Shown here: one piece after another, positions 1 to 9,493 of the stretch
How the letters are laid out: every line of letters starts with the position of its first letter
Numbering within the stretch: the stretch's first letter is position 1
From: Salinicoccus albus DSM 19776
Lineage (GTDB): Bacteria; Bacillota; Bacilli; Staphylococcales; Salinicoccaceae
Direction of reading: 5' to 3'
Assembly: GCF_000385175.1 (NCBI RefSeq)
Contig: NZ_ARQJ01000017.1
Span: 1 to 45,874 of the forward strand
DNA length: 45,874 nt
Position numbers and translations under genes: made by a program
Notes under the pieces: model-generated
Database searches by the model: none
What the model saw: the letters and a program-made list of their open reading frames with translations, nothing else
What the model was told of the DNA's origin: nothing

Positions 1-243
1 AGCTCGGCATAGGAAAGGATTTAGCCAGACTGACCGCATATTGCGGTGACAGATATATTTGGGTCGCTACGAAAACGTGTCTTAAAAGAGCTATATCAAA
101 AGAAAAACTAGCCCAAGCCGGGCTAGTTAACTGTCTAGAATATTATAATACTATTAATAGTTAACAACGTGAATTGAACCGCCGTATACGGAACCGTACG
201 TCCGGTGGTGTGAGAGGGTAAGGCTATCTTACCCTACTCGATT
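1..243 (+). mobile_element. 3' end of a group II intron (maturase C-terminus, domains V and VI)
   Basis: The segment ends in a typical bacterial group II intron tail. Domain V is at about 176-211: an outer stem (ACCGCCG pairing with CGGTGGT), a two-base bulge, and an inner UACG/CGUA helix closed by a GAAC loop. Domain VI is at about 215-243: a GGGTAAG/CTTACCC hairpin followed by the unpaired A at 236, the likely branch point, and a tail ending CTCGATT. The last codons of an intron reverse transcriptase lie just upstream (3-164). The 5' part of the intron is outside the window. The 3' splice site should be near 242-244, about 20 nt before the pheS start codon, so the intron sits in the pheST leader. 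Confidence 0.8.
3..164 (+). CDS. ltrA: Group II intron reverse transcriptase/maturase, C-terminal 53 residues (partial)
   Basis: The frame is open from the window edge to a TAA at 162-164. It encodes a C-terminus of the kind found in intron maturases: an LGIGKDLARLTAYCGDRY stretch followed by a segment with KRAISKEKLAQAGLVNCLEYY-type spacing, which resembles the region after the maturase X domain. The stop lies only about 12 nt before intron domain V, as in bacterial introns whose ORF fills domain IV. Whether the missing N-terminal RT domain is intact cannot be judged here. The symbol is that of the family, not a confirmed orthologue. Confidence 0.72.
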   Translation, partial: LGIGKDLARLTAYCGDRYIWVATKTCLKRAISKEKLAQAGLVNCLEYYNTINS

Positions 244-263
244 CATTTTGAAGGAGTGGGAAA

Positions 264-1331
264 ATGGAGACCAGCAGCATTGATGAAATTCGGCATGCAT
301 TTGATGAAGCTTTAAAATCCGTAGAACATAAAAAGGATCTGCAGGATCTAAAAGTGGAATACTTAGGCAAAAAAGGCAAAGTGACAGGCCTTATGAAAGA
401 GATGAAAAACCTTTCGGAGGAAGATAAACCTGTTTACGGCCAGAAGGTCAATGAAGTGCGTACACATATACAAGGGATTATCGATGATACTCTTGAAAAA
501 TTTGAAAATGAAGCGCTCGAAGCTCAGTTAAAAGCGGAAACGATTGATGTATCATTGCCCGGCAGACGGTTTCAGCTGGGCAGTCCGCATCCATTGAGCA
601 GAACGATAGAAGACATCGAGGATTTCTTTATCGGTCTTGGGTACAGGGTTGCCGAAGGATACGAAGTTGAGACCGATTACTATAACTTTGAGGCGTTGAA
701 TCTGCCCAAGTCGCATCCAGCCAGGGATATGCAGGACACTTTTTATTTTTCTGATGAAATACTGCTCCGTACACACACTTCACCGGTGCAGGTACGCACA
801 ATGCGGTCGGAAAAAGGCGGAGGGCCTGTAAAAATAATCTGTCCCGGGAAAGTTTACAGAAGGGACAGTGATGATGCGACGCATTCTCATCAATTTACAC
901 AGATTGAAGGTCTTGTTGTGGATGAAAATATCCGCATGAGCGATCTTAAAGGCACGCTCCAGCTGTTTGCGAAAGAGATTTTTGGCCCGGACCGTGAAAT
1001 CAGATTGCGTCCGAGTTATTTCCCGTTCACAGAACCGAGTGTTGAAGTTGATATTTCATGCTTCAATTGCAGAGGTGCCGGGTGCAGTGTATGTAAAGAT
1101 AGCGGTTGGATTGAAATTTTAGGCGCAGGAATGGTGCACCCGAATGTTCTGGAAATGGCAGGTTTCGATCCTGATAAGTTTTCAGGTTTTGCATTCGGCA
1201 TGGGGCCTGACCGTGTTGCAATGCTGAAATATGGCATTGAGGATATCCGGAATTTCTATACGAATGATATCCGGTTCATCAATCAGTTTAAACCGACCGA
1301 AGATGGAGGGGTTCATAATGAGAGTATCTAA
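264..1331 (+). CDS. pheS: Phenylalanyl-tRNA synthetase alpha subunit
   Basis: This is the catalytic alpha chain of the cytosolic alpha2beta2 enzyme that charges tRNA-Phe. The 355-residue length is normal. The first 90 or so residues form the charged N-terminal coiled coil that grips the tRNA, with a [12 protein letters not shown] motif. The class II catalytic core follows, with [14 protein letters not shown], a motif 2 region ([11 protein letters not shown]) and motif 3 (GFGMGPDR-like, near residue 315). A Cys-rich CxxC...CxxC loop lies near residue 270. The ATG at 264 is preceded by AAGGAGTGGG at 251-260. The gene overlaps pheT by 14 nt, so the two subunits are translationally coupled. A T-box would be expected upstream of the intron but is not in the window. 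Confidence 0.97.
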   Translation: METSSIDEIRHAFDEALKSVEHKKDLQDLKVEYLGKKGKVTGLMKEMKNLSEEDKPVYGQKVNEVRTHIQGIIDDTLEKFENEALEAQLKAETIDVSLPGRRFQLGSPHPLSRTIEDIEDFFIGLGYRVAEGYEVETDYYNFEALNLPKSHPARDMQDTFYFSDEILLRTHTSPVQVRTMRSEKGGGPVKIICPGKVYRRDSDDATHSHQFTQIEGLVVDENIRMSDLKGTLQLFAKEIFGPDREIRLRPSYFPFTEPSVEVDISCFNCRGAGCSVCKDSGWIEILGAGMVHPNVLEMAGFDPDKFSGFAFGMGPDRVAMLKYGIEDIRNFYTNDIRFINQFKPTEDGGVHNESI

Positions 1332-3720
1332 AGAATGGCTGAAGGAGTGGATCCCTGTTGAGGCATCGATCGATGAACTGTCTGAAACAATCACACGGGG
1401 CGGAATTGAAGTTGACGACATTATTGATTATACGGAAGGGATTAAAAACCTTGTTGTCGGCTATGTAGAATCGGTTGAAAAGCATCCGGATGCGGACCTG
1501 CTGAGTATATGCAGAGTGGACACGGGTGGTGAAAGCAACCAGATTGTATGCGGGGCATCGAACGTCAGAGCGGATACTTACGTGGTTGTTGCTAAAGTTG
1601 GCGGCAGACTGCCGGGCGGCATTAAAATCAAGCGGGCGAAAATGCGCGGGCAGGTATCCGAAGGTATGATCTGTTCACTTGAAGAATTGGGTGTCCCGGA
1701 AGACTTTGTGCCAAAAGAGTATCAAAACGGGATTTTCATCTTTCAGGAAGCGTATGAAGCAGGTTCTGACGCACTTGAAGCGTTATACCTTGATGACCAG
1801 GTGATGGCGTTTGATCTGACACCGAACCGTAAAGATGCGCTCAGCATCGCTGGAGCTGCCTACGAAACAAGGGCATTATTCGGGGGAGAAGTAAAGCGTC
1901 CGAAAAGCCCTCTGACTGAAGTTGATGGAGAAGATGAAAATTTCAAGGTGACCAATGAAGATGCTGAAGCAGTCCCTTACTACGGTGCCCGTATCGTCAA
2001 AGATCTGACGATCACACCGTCCCCTACATGGATGCAGATCCGCCTGATAAAAGCGGGAATTCGCCCGATCAACAATGTCGTGGATATCTCCAACTATGTA
2101 CTGCTGGAATTCGGACAGCCGCTCCATATGTTCGATAAAGATAACATCGGATCGGAGCACATTGTGACCCGGTTTGCTTTAGAAGGGGAAAAAATGACGA
2201 CATTAGATGGTAAAGAACGGGCGCTTAAAGATAATGATGTAGTGATTACAAACGGGAAAGAACCAATTGCCCTGGCAGGAGTTATGGGAGGCGCCTTTTC
2301 TGAAGTTTCAGAAGAGACAACGACTGTATTGATAGAATCCGCTATGTTCAATCCGGTATCAATCAGGCAGACAAGCAGCCGTCTGGGGCTGAGAAGTGAA
2401 TCTTCAATCCGCTTTGAGAAAGGGGTTTCCCATGAATTTGTCAATGAAGCGCTGGACCGGGCGGCATATCTGCTTGAAAAATATGCCGGGGGCAGTGTAA
2501 CCGGAAATATCATCTATGATGGAGAACTGAACCTGAAAAATAGCGAGATCGATGTTACAAGAACTTTTATCAATCGTCATTTAGGAATGTCTTTAACGAC
2601 CGATGAAATTACGCGATGTCTGAGCAGACTTGGTCTTTCAACAGATACTGACGGTGAATCGATGACTGTTCACATTCCCTCCAGAAGAGATGATTTAAAG
2701 ATCAAAGAAGATATCACCGAAGAAGTGGCCAGAATCCACGGCTATGATCAACTGCCTGTATCCCTGCCTGAATTCACCAGAATCACTCCTGGCAGGCTGA
2801 CTGATGAACAGAAAAAAATAAGAATCATCAGGCGTCAAATAGAATCTCTCGGTTTATCCCAGGCGATGAATTATGCGATTACAAGCAGATCAAAATCAGT
2901 GGAATTCACCAACAGAACTGATGGTATGGAACTGCTTATGCCGATGAGTGAAGATCATGCTGTTATGAGAAACAGTATGATACCGAATCTTGTTGATAAT
3001 GCGACGTATAATGTCAATCGACAACAGAAAAATATACATCTTTACGAAATGGGAAAGATTTTCATCAATAAAGGGCAGGGTAATTTGCCGGACGAGATCG
3101 AAATGCTCGGGGGTATCGTGACAGGTGACATGAATCAGACGGACTGGCTGGGCGCTGGTGTACCTGCAGACTTCTATGCAGTCAAAGGGATTGCAGAAAG
3201 CATCTTTGAAAAGCTTGGAGTCATTGAGGAAATTAACTTCCGCCAGACTGAAGGGTTCAAAGAAATGCATCCTGGCTGTACAGCCGATATATTGCTCGGT
3301 GATGAGAGGATCGGATTCGCAGGAGAACTCCATCCAAAGTATGCATCTGATCATGACCTTGGCCGTACAGCTGTATTTGAGATTAATCTTGATCGCCTGC
3401 TCTCGGTTAAACAGGGCAGTATTGTTTATGAGACGCTTGTAAAATACCCAAGTATTACGAGGGATATTGCATTGATCGTGGAACAGTCCGTAACAGCAGA
3501 TGAGCTTATTTCTGTCATTCATCACGCCAATGCTAAATATTTGGAAGATGTTTATGTTTTCGATATTTATGAAGGAGAGAATGTTGAAGCAGGTATGAAA
3601 TCAGTGGCACTCAGACTGACATATCTTAATAAGGAGAAAACACTGACTGATGAAGAAGTTGAAGCGGTCCATAAGCCGGTCTTAACAGCGCTTGAGGAAA
3701 AAGGGGCGGCAATCAGATAG
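1318..3720 (+). CDS. pheT: Phenylalanyl-tRNA synthetase beta subunit
   Basis: This is the beta chain of PheRS, about 800 residues, which provides tRNA recognition and editing of mischarged Tyr. It starts [13 protein letters not shown], followed by the EMAP/tRNA-binding OB fold near residues 40-150 ([16 protein letters not shown]), the B3/B4 editing domain, the B5 domain, the inactive class II-like core, and a C-terminal FDX-ACB anticodon-binding domain ([14 protein letters not shown], near 710). I chose the ATG at 1318 because GGAGGGG lies 7 nt upstream. The same frame is open further upstream, but there it runs through pheS coding sequence. The gene ends just before a hairpin terminator and faces rnhC. 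Confidence 0.97.
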   Translation: MRVSKEWLKEWIPVEASIDELSETITRGGIEVDDIIDYTEGIKNLVVGYVESVEKHPDADLLSICRVDTGGESNQIVCGASNVRADTYVVVAKVGGRLPGGIKIKRAKMRGQVSEGMICSLEELGVPEDFVPKEYQNGIFIFQEAYEAGSDALEALYLDDQVMAFDLTPNRKDALSIAGAAYETRALFGGEVKRPKSPLTEVDGEDENFKVTNEDAEAVPYYGARIVKDLTITPSPTWMQIRLIKAGIRPINNVVDISNYVLLEFGQPLHMFDKDNIGSEHIVTRFALEGEKMTTLDGKERALKDNDVVITNGKEPIALAGVMGGAFSEVSEETTTVLIESAMFNPVSIRQTSSRLGLRSESSIRFEKGVSHEFVNEALDRAAYLLEKYAGGSVTGNIIYDGELNLKNSEIDVTRTFINRHLGMSLTTDEITRCLSRLGLSTDTDGESMTVHIPSRRDDLKIKEDITEEVARIHGYDQLPVSLPEFTRITPGRLTDEQKKIRIIRRQIESLGLSQAMNYAITSRSKSVEFTNRTDGMELLMPMSEDHAVMRNSMIPNLVDNATYNVNRQQKNIHLYEMGKIFINKGQGNLPDEIEMLGGIVTGDMNQTDWLGAGVPADFYAVKGIAESIFEKLGVIEEINFRQTEGFKEMHPGCTADILLGDERIGFAGELHPKYASDHDLGRTAVFEINLDRLLSVKQGSIVYETLVKYPSITRDIALIVEQSVTADELISVIHHANAKYLEDVYVFDIYEGENVEAGMKSVALRLTYLNKEKTLTDEEVEAVHKPVLTALEEKGAAIR

Positions 3721-3725
3721 CAGTA

Positions 3726-3754
3726 CAACCCATGTGCCTCAGGCACATGGGTTG
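3726..3754. terminator. Hairpin between convergent pheT and rnhC
   Basis: A perfect 13-bp stem (CAACCCATGTGCC with its complement) and a 3-nt loop lie between the two convergent stop codons. The T-tract is weak on both sides (TTGTTT on the plus strand). Its position and perfect pairing suggest a bidirectional terminator. Confidence 0.7.
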
Positions 3755-3759
3755 TTTGA

Positions 3760-4443
3760 TCAAGTATGATTATGCTTTTTATCAAGCAGATCTTTGACTT
3801 TCTCCCTTGATTTGAAGTGTTTCTTTGAGATGGAGTCAAGAAAATCCATCCCGTGTTTTTCTGCAATTTCAGCAGCAAACATATCCGTTTTTTTACTGGC
3901 GCCTCTCGGCACTTCTCTTTTCAGGCTGCGGTTCAGGTTTGACATCTGTGCCAGATATTTGCTCCTGGCCAGTATACTCGCACATGCTACTGCAAGGGAT
4001 TTTGATTCTGCTTTGGTCTCCTGGTAGATGAGATCCGGTTTAAATGGTTCCGGCACATATTTTCTGTATGCATTTTCAGTGGTGAACTGATCGATTACAA
4101 TGGCTTCTGTGTCCGTTCCGGAGTCCATCTTTTCATGCACTTTTTGTATACAGTGGTTATGAAGTACTGCTTTTAGCCTGACGATATTCCATCCTTCATC
4201 AATTTTACCGTTATAGGAAGGGTTGTCCAAAATGACCAGGGAATAGGGGATGATATGGATGATATCTTTTGCCAGCTGATCCACTTTTTTATTGCTCAGG
4301 TTTTTAGAATCTTTCACTCCGAGTTCCCGAAGCAGCGGGACTTTTTCTGAAGGGGCGTATACCGCCGCCACAATCATCGGTCCAAAGTAATCCCCGACCC
4401 CTGCTTCGTCACTGCCGACTGTATTTAAACGATCATAGTTCAT
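3760..4443 (-). CDS. rnhC: Ribonuclease HIII, short form without the N-terminal substrate-binding domain
   Basis: RNase HIII cuts the RNA strand of RNA-DNA hybrids. The 227-residue protein has the HIII-type signature GSDEAGVGDYFGP near residue 10, containing the first catalytic Asp-Glu pair. Further acidic residues lie in VIDQF and in KAES, the latter followed by the SLAVACASILAR helix. Family members are usually about 300 residues, with an 80-90 residue TBP-like N-terminal domain that binds the hybrid. That domain is absent here. An in-frame TGA lies about 20 nt upstream of the ATG, and an AAAGGAAAG ribosome-binding site sits directly before it, so the short form looks genuine. The gene keeps its Staphylococcaceae position between pheT and zapA, on the opposite strand. 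Confidence 0.9.
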   Translation of the reverse strand: MNYDRLNTVGSDEAGVGDYFGPMIVAAVYAPSEKVPLLRELGVKDSKNLSNKKVDQLAKDIIHIIPYSLVILDNPSYNGKIDEGWNIVRLKAVLHNHCIQKVHEKMDSGTDTEAIVIDQFTTENAYRKYVPEPFKPDLIYQETKAESKSLAVACASILARSKYLAQMSNLNRSLKREVPRGASKKTDMFAAEIAEKHGMDFLDSISKKHFKSREKVKDLLDKKHNHT

Positions 4444-4630
4444 ATAAATCTTTCCTTTATGTCAGAATCTTTTTTTAATGTAATAACAGTATTGTAACAC
4501 GTGATGATTTTTATTCGTGATATTTTATAGTAATATTGAATATGATAATTACAATAGCATCATATCAGGATTTTATGTTAAATTATATATAACATTTATC
4601 AGGGAAATTTCGTATAGGAGGCAATGTCAT

Positions 4631-4888
4631 ATGGCAGAATATAAAAATCGCATTGCTGTAGACATTTATAACCAGCAGTATACCCTTGTTGGTGAAGATG
4701 ATCCGGAGCATATGCGATATGTAGCAGGGCTGGTCGATGCAAAGATCAGGGAGATTGGTGTCAGGAGTTCAGGCCTCGATACGACCAGAAAAGCGGTGCT
4801 CACAGCAGTGAATGTCATGGATGATTATGTAAAGCTCAAGGAAAAGCATGATGCACTTGTGAAGGAAATGGAACAGAGGGATAATTGA
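4631..4888 (+). CDS. zapA: Cell division protein ZapA
   Basis: ZapA is a small cytosolic FtsZ-ring stabiliser. The 85-residue protein has the usual start (KNRIAVDIYNQQYTLVGEDDPEHMRYVA) and a C-terminal helical half rich in Lys and Glu that forms the dimer coiled coil. The ATG at 4631 is preceded by AGGAGG at 4616-4621. Longer upstream starts in this frame run through AT-rich sequence unlike the family. The cvpA start follows 4 nt after the stop. The neighbours rnhC and cvpA support the call. Confidence 0.92.
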   Translation: MAEYKNRIAVDIYNQQYTLVGEDDPEHMRYVAGLVDAKIREIGVRSSGLDTTRKAVLTAVNVMDDYVKLKEKHDALVKEMEQRDN

Positions 4889-4892
4889 TCTC

Positions 4893-5420
4893 ATGGTTAT
4901 ACTTATACTACTCATAATCGGATTACTAATTGGCTATCGCCGGGGAATAATTCTGCAATCATTACATTTACTCGGTACAATTTCCGCAATCATAATAGCT
5001 GCGATGAACTACGATACACTTTCTGCCAGATTCGATTTGATCGTACCATATCCAGCTACTGAGGAAACACTGTCGAATCCAATTTTACCTGAACTGAACA
5101 ATGCAGAGTATGCTTTTTATGACATGGCCGCATTCTTTATCATTTTTATTATTTCAAAAATTATTATTCAATTGATTGTCAGTGCTTTTGATTATCTCCA
5201 GCAGATCAATGTGCTCGGGATTGGCGGAGATATTGCCGGCGCTGTATTTGGACTGATCGAAATCATATATATCATGGTTGTTCTGCTCTTTATGGCTGCA
5301 GTGCTTCCGTTCGACTGGATTCAGACACCCATCAATGATTCGGGGCTGGCACAATTCTTCATGGATAATACATTTATACTTTCAGATAAATTTATAGAAT
5401 GGTTACAAACAGAGTCATAG
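4893..5420 (+). CDS. CvpA family membrane protein
   Basis: The 175-residue protein has four hydrophobic segments, at about residues 1-40 (with GYRRG between), 75-100, 108-140 and a last amphipathic stretch. This is the CvpA family pattern, known from colicin V production. Its position between zapA and polX is conserved in Firmicutes (yshB in Bacillus). The family's exact role is not settled. The ATG follows zapA closely, with only a modest AGAGGG site 12 nt upstream, so translation probably depends on coupling to zapA. The stop codon lies inside a terminator hairpin. Confidence 0.85.
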   Translation: MVILILLIIGLLIGYRRGIILQSLHLLGTISAIIIAAMNYDTLSARFDLIVPYPATEETLSNPILPELNNAEYAFYDMAAFFIIFIISKIIIQLIVSAFDYLQQINVLGIGGDIAGAVFGLIEIIYIMVVLLFMAAVLPFDWIQTPINDSGLAQFFMDNTFILSDKFIEWLQTES

Positions 5421-5438
5421 GGATATGACTCTTTTTTT
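5411..5438 (+). terminator. Intrinsic terminator/attenuator overlapping the end of cvpA
   Basis: A 9-bp stem (AGAGTCATA at 5411-5419 with TATGACTCT at 5424-5432), a GGGA loop and a run of seven T form a good Rho-independent terminator. It includes the cvpA stop codon. The polX ribosome-binding site GGAGGC begins immediately after the T run, at 5439. It may reduce transcription from zapA-cvpA into polX. Confidence 0.75.
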
Positions 5439-5449
5439 GGAGGCGGATT

Positions 5450-7144
5450 ATGACGAAAAAAGATATCATTGTACTGCTTGAAACAATCGCAACCTATATG
5501 GAACTGTCACTCGAAAACCCATTCAAAGTGTCCGCTTACCGGAAAGCGGCCAACTCAATAGAAGCAGACGGCAGATCACTGTCTGAGATCGATGATTTTT
5601 CAGAAATCAAAGGGATCGGCAAAGGGGTAAACGAGGTGATTTGGGAATATTTGGATGCAGGCAGCTCAACAGTGCTGGATGACCTTAAAAACACTGTACC
5701 GGAAGGTCTTGTGAGAATGCTCAAGATACCTTCACTGGGGCCGAAGAAAATCGCAAAAATTAATAAGGAACTGGCAATTACGACGATGGAAGAACTGAAA
5801 GAAGCGTGTCAGAACGGGCGGGTAAGTACTTTATCCGGGTTCGGTAAAAAGACTGAGGAAAATATCTTTCAAGCAATCGAAGACCTTCAGGAACGGCCGG
5901 AACGGTATCCGATTGACAAGATCACTTTATTCAAAAAAGCTGTGGAGCGTGTGTTGGAAGATGCGGACGGCGTGATAAGATATGATGCCGCCGGCAGTGT
6001 GAGAAGATTGAAAGAGACAAGCGGTGACTTGGATTTCATCATTCAGGTTGAAGATGTCAGTGCGTTTACAGATTCATTTTTAAACGCCCCGATTGTCAGG
6101 GAAACGGTTGCCAGGGGAGAGAAAAAGCTCTCTGTCATCATTGAAGTTGACATGGATGAAATAAATGCTGACTTCCGCTTTGTCACAGGAGAAGAGTATT
6201 TTACGACATTACATCATTTCACGGGTTCGAAGGCGCATAACGTCAAAATGCGGCAGATTGCTAAATCGCGCGGTGAAAAAATCAGTGAATACGGTATCGA
6301 GTCAGACGATGAAGTAGTGACTTTTGATTCGGAAGCAGGTTTTTTCAATCATTTTGATCTGCCTTATATACCTCCGGCAATGAGAGAGACCGGAGAAGAA
6401 ACAGAGACAGATATATCTGAGATTGTGGGTCTCTCCGATATCAAAGGGGATCTTCATATGCACACTGTATACAGCGACGGTGCCTATTCTGTCAGAGAGA
6501 TGGTGGAAGCTTGTATCAACAGGGGCTATGCGTATATGATTATTACCGATCATTCCAAGAGTCTCAGAGTTGCAAATGGATTAGATGAGAAAAGGCTTTT
6601 TAATCAAATAGAAGAAATTAAAAACCTGCGAGATGAATTTCCTGAAATTGATATATATACTGGAACTGAAATGGATATTTTAAAGGACGGCACGCTGGAT
6701 TTTTCAAATGACATATTAAAAGAACTCGACTATGTCATTGCTGCAATCCATTCAAGTTTCTCCCAGACTGAAGCGGAAATTATGCATCGGTTGAAGACGG
6801 CGTGTGAGAATCCATATGTCAGGCATATTGCCCATCCAACCGGCAGAATTATAGGTTCGAGGGCGGGTTATCCTGTGGATATGAATGCGCTGATTGAAAT
6901 TGCTGGGGATACAAATACGGTGCTGGAAGTCAATGCAAATCCAAAACGGCTGGATTTGTCTGCAGATCATATCAGGCATTCTGACATCAGACTGACTGTG
7001 AACACAGATGCGCACCATTCAGACCACCTGGAGCTGATGGAATACGGTGTGTCCGTGCTGCAAAAAGGGCTGATAGAAAAAAATCATGTATTAAACACTT
7101 TCTCCAGAGAAGATTTCAGGAAGTGGGTTAAAAAAGGAAAATAG
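5450..7144 (+). CDS. polX: DNA polymerase/3'-5' exonuclease PolX
   Basis: PolX is a family X repair polymerase fused to a PHP phosphoesterase, acting in gap filling and end processing. The 564-residue length is typical. Residues 1-160 hold the 8-kDa and helix-hairpin-helix regions (KGIGKGVNEVI, SGFGKKTEENI). The nucleotidyltransferase signature GS...TSGDLDF with two catalytic Asp lies near 182-197, and the third acidic residue is in ADFRF near 240. The PHP domain starts near 330 with DLHMHTVYSDG and continues with TDHS, GTEMD, AAIHSSF, AHPTGR and NTDAHH, so the metal ligands appear complete. RBS GGAGGC lies 5 nt before the ATG. mutS2 follows 10 nt downstream. Confidence 0.95.
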   Translation: MTKKDIIVLLETIATYMELSLENPFKVSAYRKAANSIEADGRSLSEIDDFSEIKGIGKGVNEVIWEYLDAGSSTVLDDLKNTVPEGLVRMLKIPSLGPKKIAKINKELAITTMEELKEACQNGRVSTLSGFGKKTEENIFQAIEDLQERPERYPIDKITLFKKAVERVLEDADGVIRYDAAGSVRRLKETSGDLDFIIQVEDVSAFTDSFLNAPIVRETVARGEKKLSVIIEVDMDEINADFRFVTGEEYFTTLHHFTGSKAHNVKMRQIAKSRGEKISEYGIESDDEVVTFDSEAGFFNHFDLPYIPPAMRETGEETETDISEIVGLSDIKGDLHMHTVYSDGAYSVREMVEACINRGYAYMIITDHSKSLRVANGLDEKRLFNQIEEIKNLRDEFPEIDIYTGTEMDILKDGTLDFSNDILKELDYVIAAIHSSFSQTEAEIMHRLKTACENPYVRHIAHPTGRIIGSRAGYPVDMNALIEIAGDTNTVLEVNANPKRLDLSADHIRHSDIRLTVNTDAHHSDHLELMEYGVSVLQKGLIEKNHVLNTFSREDFRKWVKKGK

Positions 7145-7154
7145 AGGTTTTAAA

Positions 7155-9485
7155 ATGAATGATAGAACGATAACGACACTGGAGTTTGATAAAATACTCG
7201 CCATGCTTTCTGAAAATGCAGAGAGTGAAAAAACGAAAAAATCCATCAATCCGTCTATTATCTCTTCAGACATCGGCTCTGTAACCCAGATGATCAACGA
7301 AGTTGATGATGCATTAACGATGCTGCGCTTCAAAAACATAGAACTGGGCGGAATTACGGATATTAAAGGGCATATCAAACGGGCGGAAATCGGGAGCATG
7401 CTCGGCGTAGCGGAATTCAATGAAATCAAGAGTATATTAAACCGCAAGAGAATGCTGTCAAATGTGTTTGATGAATTTGAGGCAGATGAAGTGGAGCTCA
7501 CCTATATCCCTGTATATATTAATGGTCTGCCAGATATTCATTATCTGTATAAAAGAATTTCAGAAACATGCGATGATGCCAGAGTGCTGGATCATGCATC
7601 GGATACACTGCTCCGAATCCGCTCAAAAATCAGCTCGGAAGAAGAAAAAATCAGAGACAGATTGAATGATATTATCCGGGGAAATAATCAGAAGAAGCTG
7701 TCTGACAGTATTATCACTATGAGGAACAACCGTTACGTCGTCCCGGTCAAAGTGGAGTATCAGGGGGAATTCAACGGTATCGTGCACGATCTTTCTGCCA
7801 GCGGTCAAACGGTATATATGGAACCTATGGCAGCGGTTGAGATGACGAACCAGATACAGACACTCAGGGATGAAGAAGATACGGAAGTGGAACGGATTCT
7901 CTACCAGCTTACTGCAGAAACAGCTGAAGCCGCATCAGAACTGTCGAAGACGGATGATTCATTGCATCATATCGATATGGTGTTTGCCAAAGCTAAATAC
8001 GGCAATAAGATTGGGGGAACGAAACCTGAGGTAATGACGACAGGCGGAATTTATCTTCCGGCAGCATTTCACCCGATGATTCCCTCTGAGGAATCTGTCA
8101 GAAATGATATCGCCATGGACGAAGCAACACGTGCGGTCATCATCACCGGTCCGAATACAGGCGGTAAGACGGTTACTTTAAAAACCGTCGGTCTCAGTGT
8201 TTTAATGGCCCAGTCAGGTATCCCTGTACCTGCCCGTGACGGCAGTGTCATCCGGTTGTTTTCGAAAATATACAGCGACATCGGGGATGAACAGTCCATT
8301 GAACAGTCACTGTCAACATTTTCAAGCCATATGACGAATATCACCGGTATTTTGGATGTGGCGGATGATGACAGTCTGGTACTTTTAGATGAACTGGGCG
8401 CCGGCACGGATCCTGAAGAAGGGGCGGCACTGGCCATCAGCATCATTGAATATCTGCTGGCAAAATCATCAACCATTGTGGCTACAACTCATTACCCGCA
8501 GCTGAAATCCTACAGTTATACCAGGGAAGATGTTATCAATGCGAGTGTCGAATTTGATGTGGATACATTGTCACCGACATACCGTCTGCTGATGGGGATT
8601 CCCGGCAAATCGAATGCGTTTGAAATCTCCAATAAGCTTGGCATGAAGCCAGCAGTGATCGAGCGGGCAAGAAACCTTGCAGGACGCGATTCAAGCGATG
8701 TGAATGATATGATTTCAGCGCTTGAAAGGCATACGAAAAAGGCGCAGCAAAATGAAGAGGACACCGATCGGGTGCTTAAGGAATCCAAGGCGCTTCACAG
8801 TGAACTCAGTACCGCTTTGGATGACTACAGAGCGTATAGGGAAAAGCTGAAGAAAAATGCCAGAGATCAAGCAAATCGCATTATTAAAGACAGTGAAATT
8901 AAAGCCGAAGAAGTCATCGGCACGCTTCACGACATGAAAGAAAAAGGTGCGGAGAATATACAGGATCATGAAATTATTGAACAGAAGAAGGCGCTGTCAG
9001 ACAGCTATCACCAGGAGGAATTGAAAAGGACAGAGCGGACTGAAGCGAAGGAAGCCATCCATCCGGGCGACGAAGTTGATGTATTGTCCTATGGTCAGAA
9101 AGGGGAAGTGCTGAATGTAGAGGGCGATGAAGCCACCGTGCAGATGGGAATTATAAAGATGAAGGTTGAACTTTCAGAGCTGAAGAAACGTAAAAAGGCG
9201 AAAGCGGACCGGCCAGTCGCCAGAAGAGTCGGCAAATCTCATGTGCAGAGAGCACTCGATCTGAGGGGCGAAAGGTATGAAGAAGCCCTCAATAAGCTGG
9301 ACAGATATTTGGACCAGGTAATCCTTTCCAATTATAATGAAGTTGAAATTATACATGGCAAGGGCACCGGTGCGCTTCAGAAAGGTGTACAAAAATTTCT
9401 CAAAAACCACTCCAGAGTCAGATCCTTCAGAGGCGGTGCGCCGTCCGAAGGCGGATTCGGGGTCACGGTAGTGGAAATGAAGTAG
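7155..9485 (+). CDS. mutS2: Endonuclease/ATPase MutS2
   Basis: MutS2 is a MutS-like ATPase without mismatch-recognition domains. It is linked to suppression of recombination and, in Bacillus, to rescue of collided ribosomes. The 776-residue protein has the core and clamp helices, Walker A GPNTGGKT near residue 331, Walker B LVLLDELGAGTDPEE near 407, and TTHYPQLK. A charged coiled coil spans 510-620, followed by a KOW-like segment (GDEVDVLSYGQKGEVL). A C-terminal Smr nuclease domain has LDLRG near 700 and HGKGTGAL near 732. All key motifs are present. It follows polX by 10 nt and is probably co-transcribed with it. Confidence 0.96.
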   Translation: MNDRTITTLEFDKILAMLSENAESEKTKKSINPSIISSDIGSVTQMINEVDDALTMLRFKNIELGGITDIKGHIKRAEIGSMLGVAEFNEIKSILNRKRMLSNVFDEFEADEVELTYIPVYINGLPDIHYLYKRISETCDDARVLDHASDTLLRIRSKISSEEEKIRDRLNDIIRGNNQKKLSDSIITMRNNRYVVPVKVEYQGEFNGIVHDLSASGQTVYMEPMAAVEMTNQIQTLRDEEDTEVERILYQLTAETAEAASELSKTDDSLHHIDMVFAKAKYGNKIGGTKPEVMTTGGIYLPAAFHPMIPSEESVRNDIAMDEATRAVIITGPNTGGKTVTLKTVGLSVLMAQSGIPVPARDGSVIRLFSKIYSDIGDEQSIEQSLSTFSSHMTNITGILDVADDDSLVLLDELGAGTDPEEGAALAISIIEYLLAKSSTIVATTHYPQLKSYSYTREDVINASVEFDVDTLSPTYRLLMGIPGKSNAFEISNKLGMKPAVIERARNLAGRDSSDVNDMISALERHTKKAQQNEEDTDRVLKESKALHSELSTALDDYRAYREKLKKNARDQANRIIKDSEIKAEEVIGTLHDMKEKGAENIQDHEIIEQKKALSDSYHQEELKRTERTEAKEAIHPGDEVDVLSYGQKGEVLNVEGDEATVQMGIIKMKVELSELKKRKKAKADRPVARRVGKSHVQRALDLRGERYEEALNKLDRYLDQVILSNYNEVEIIHGKGTGALQKGVQKFLKNHSRVRSFRGGAPSEGGFGVTVVEMK

Positions 9486-9493
9486 GTGGATCT

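Noticed and set aside
2896-3525. 209-codon minus-strand open frame opposite pheT
   Set aside because: It lies inside a clear pheT coding region and shows no recognisable motif.
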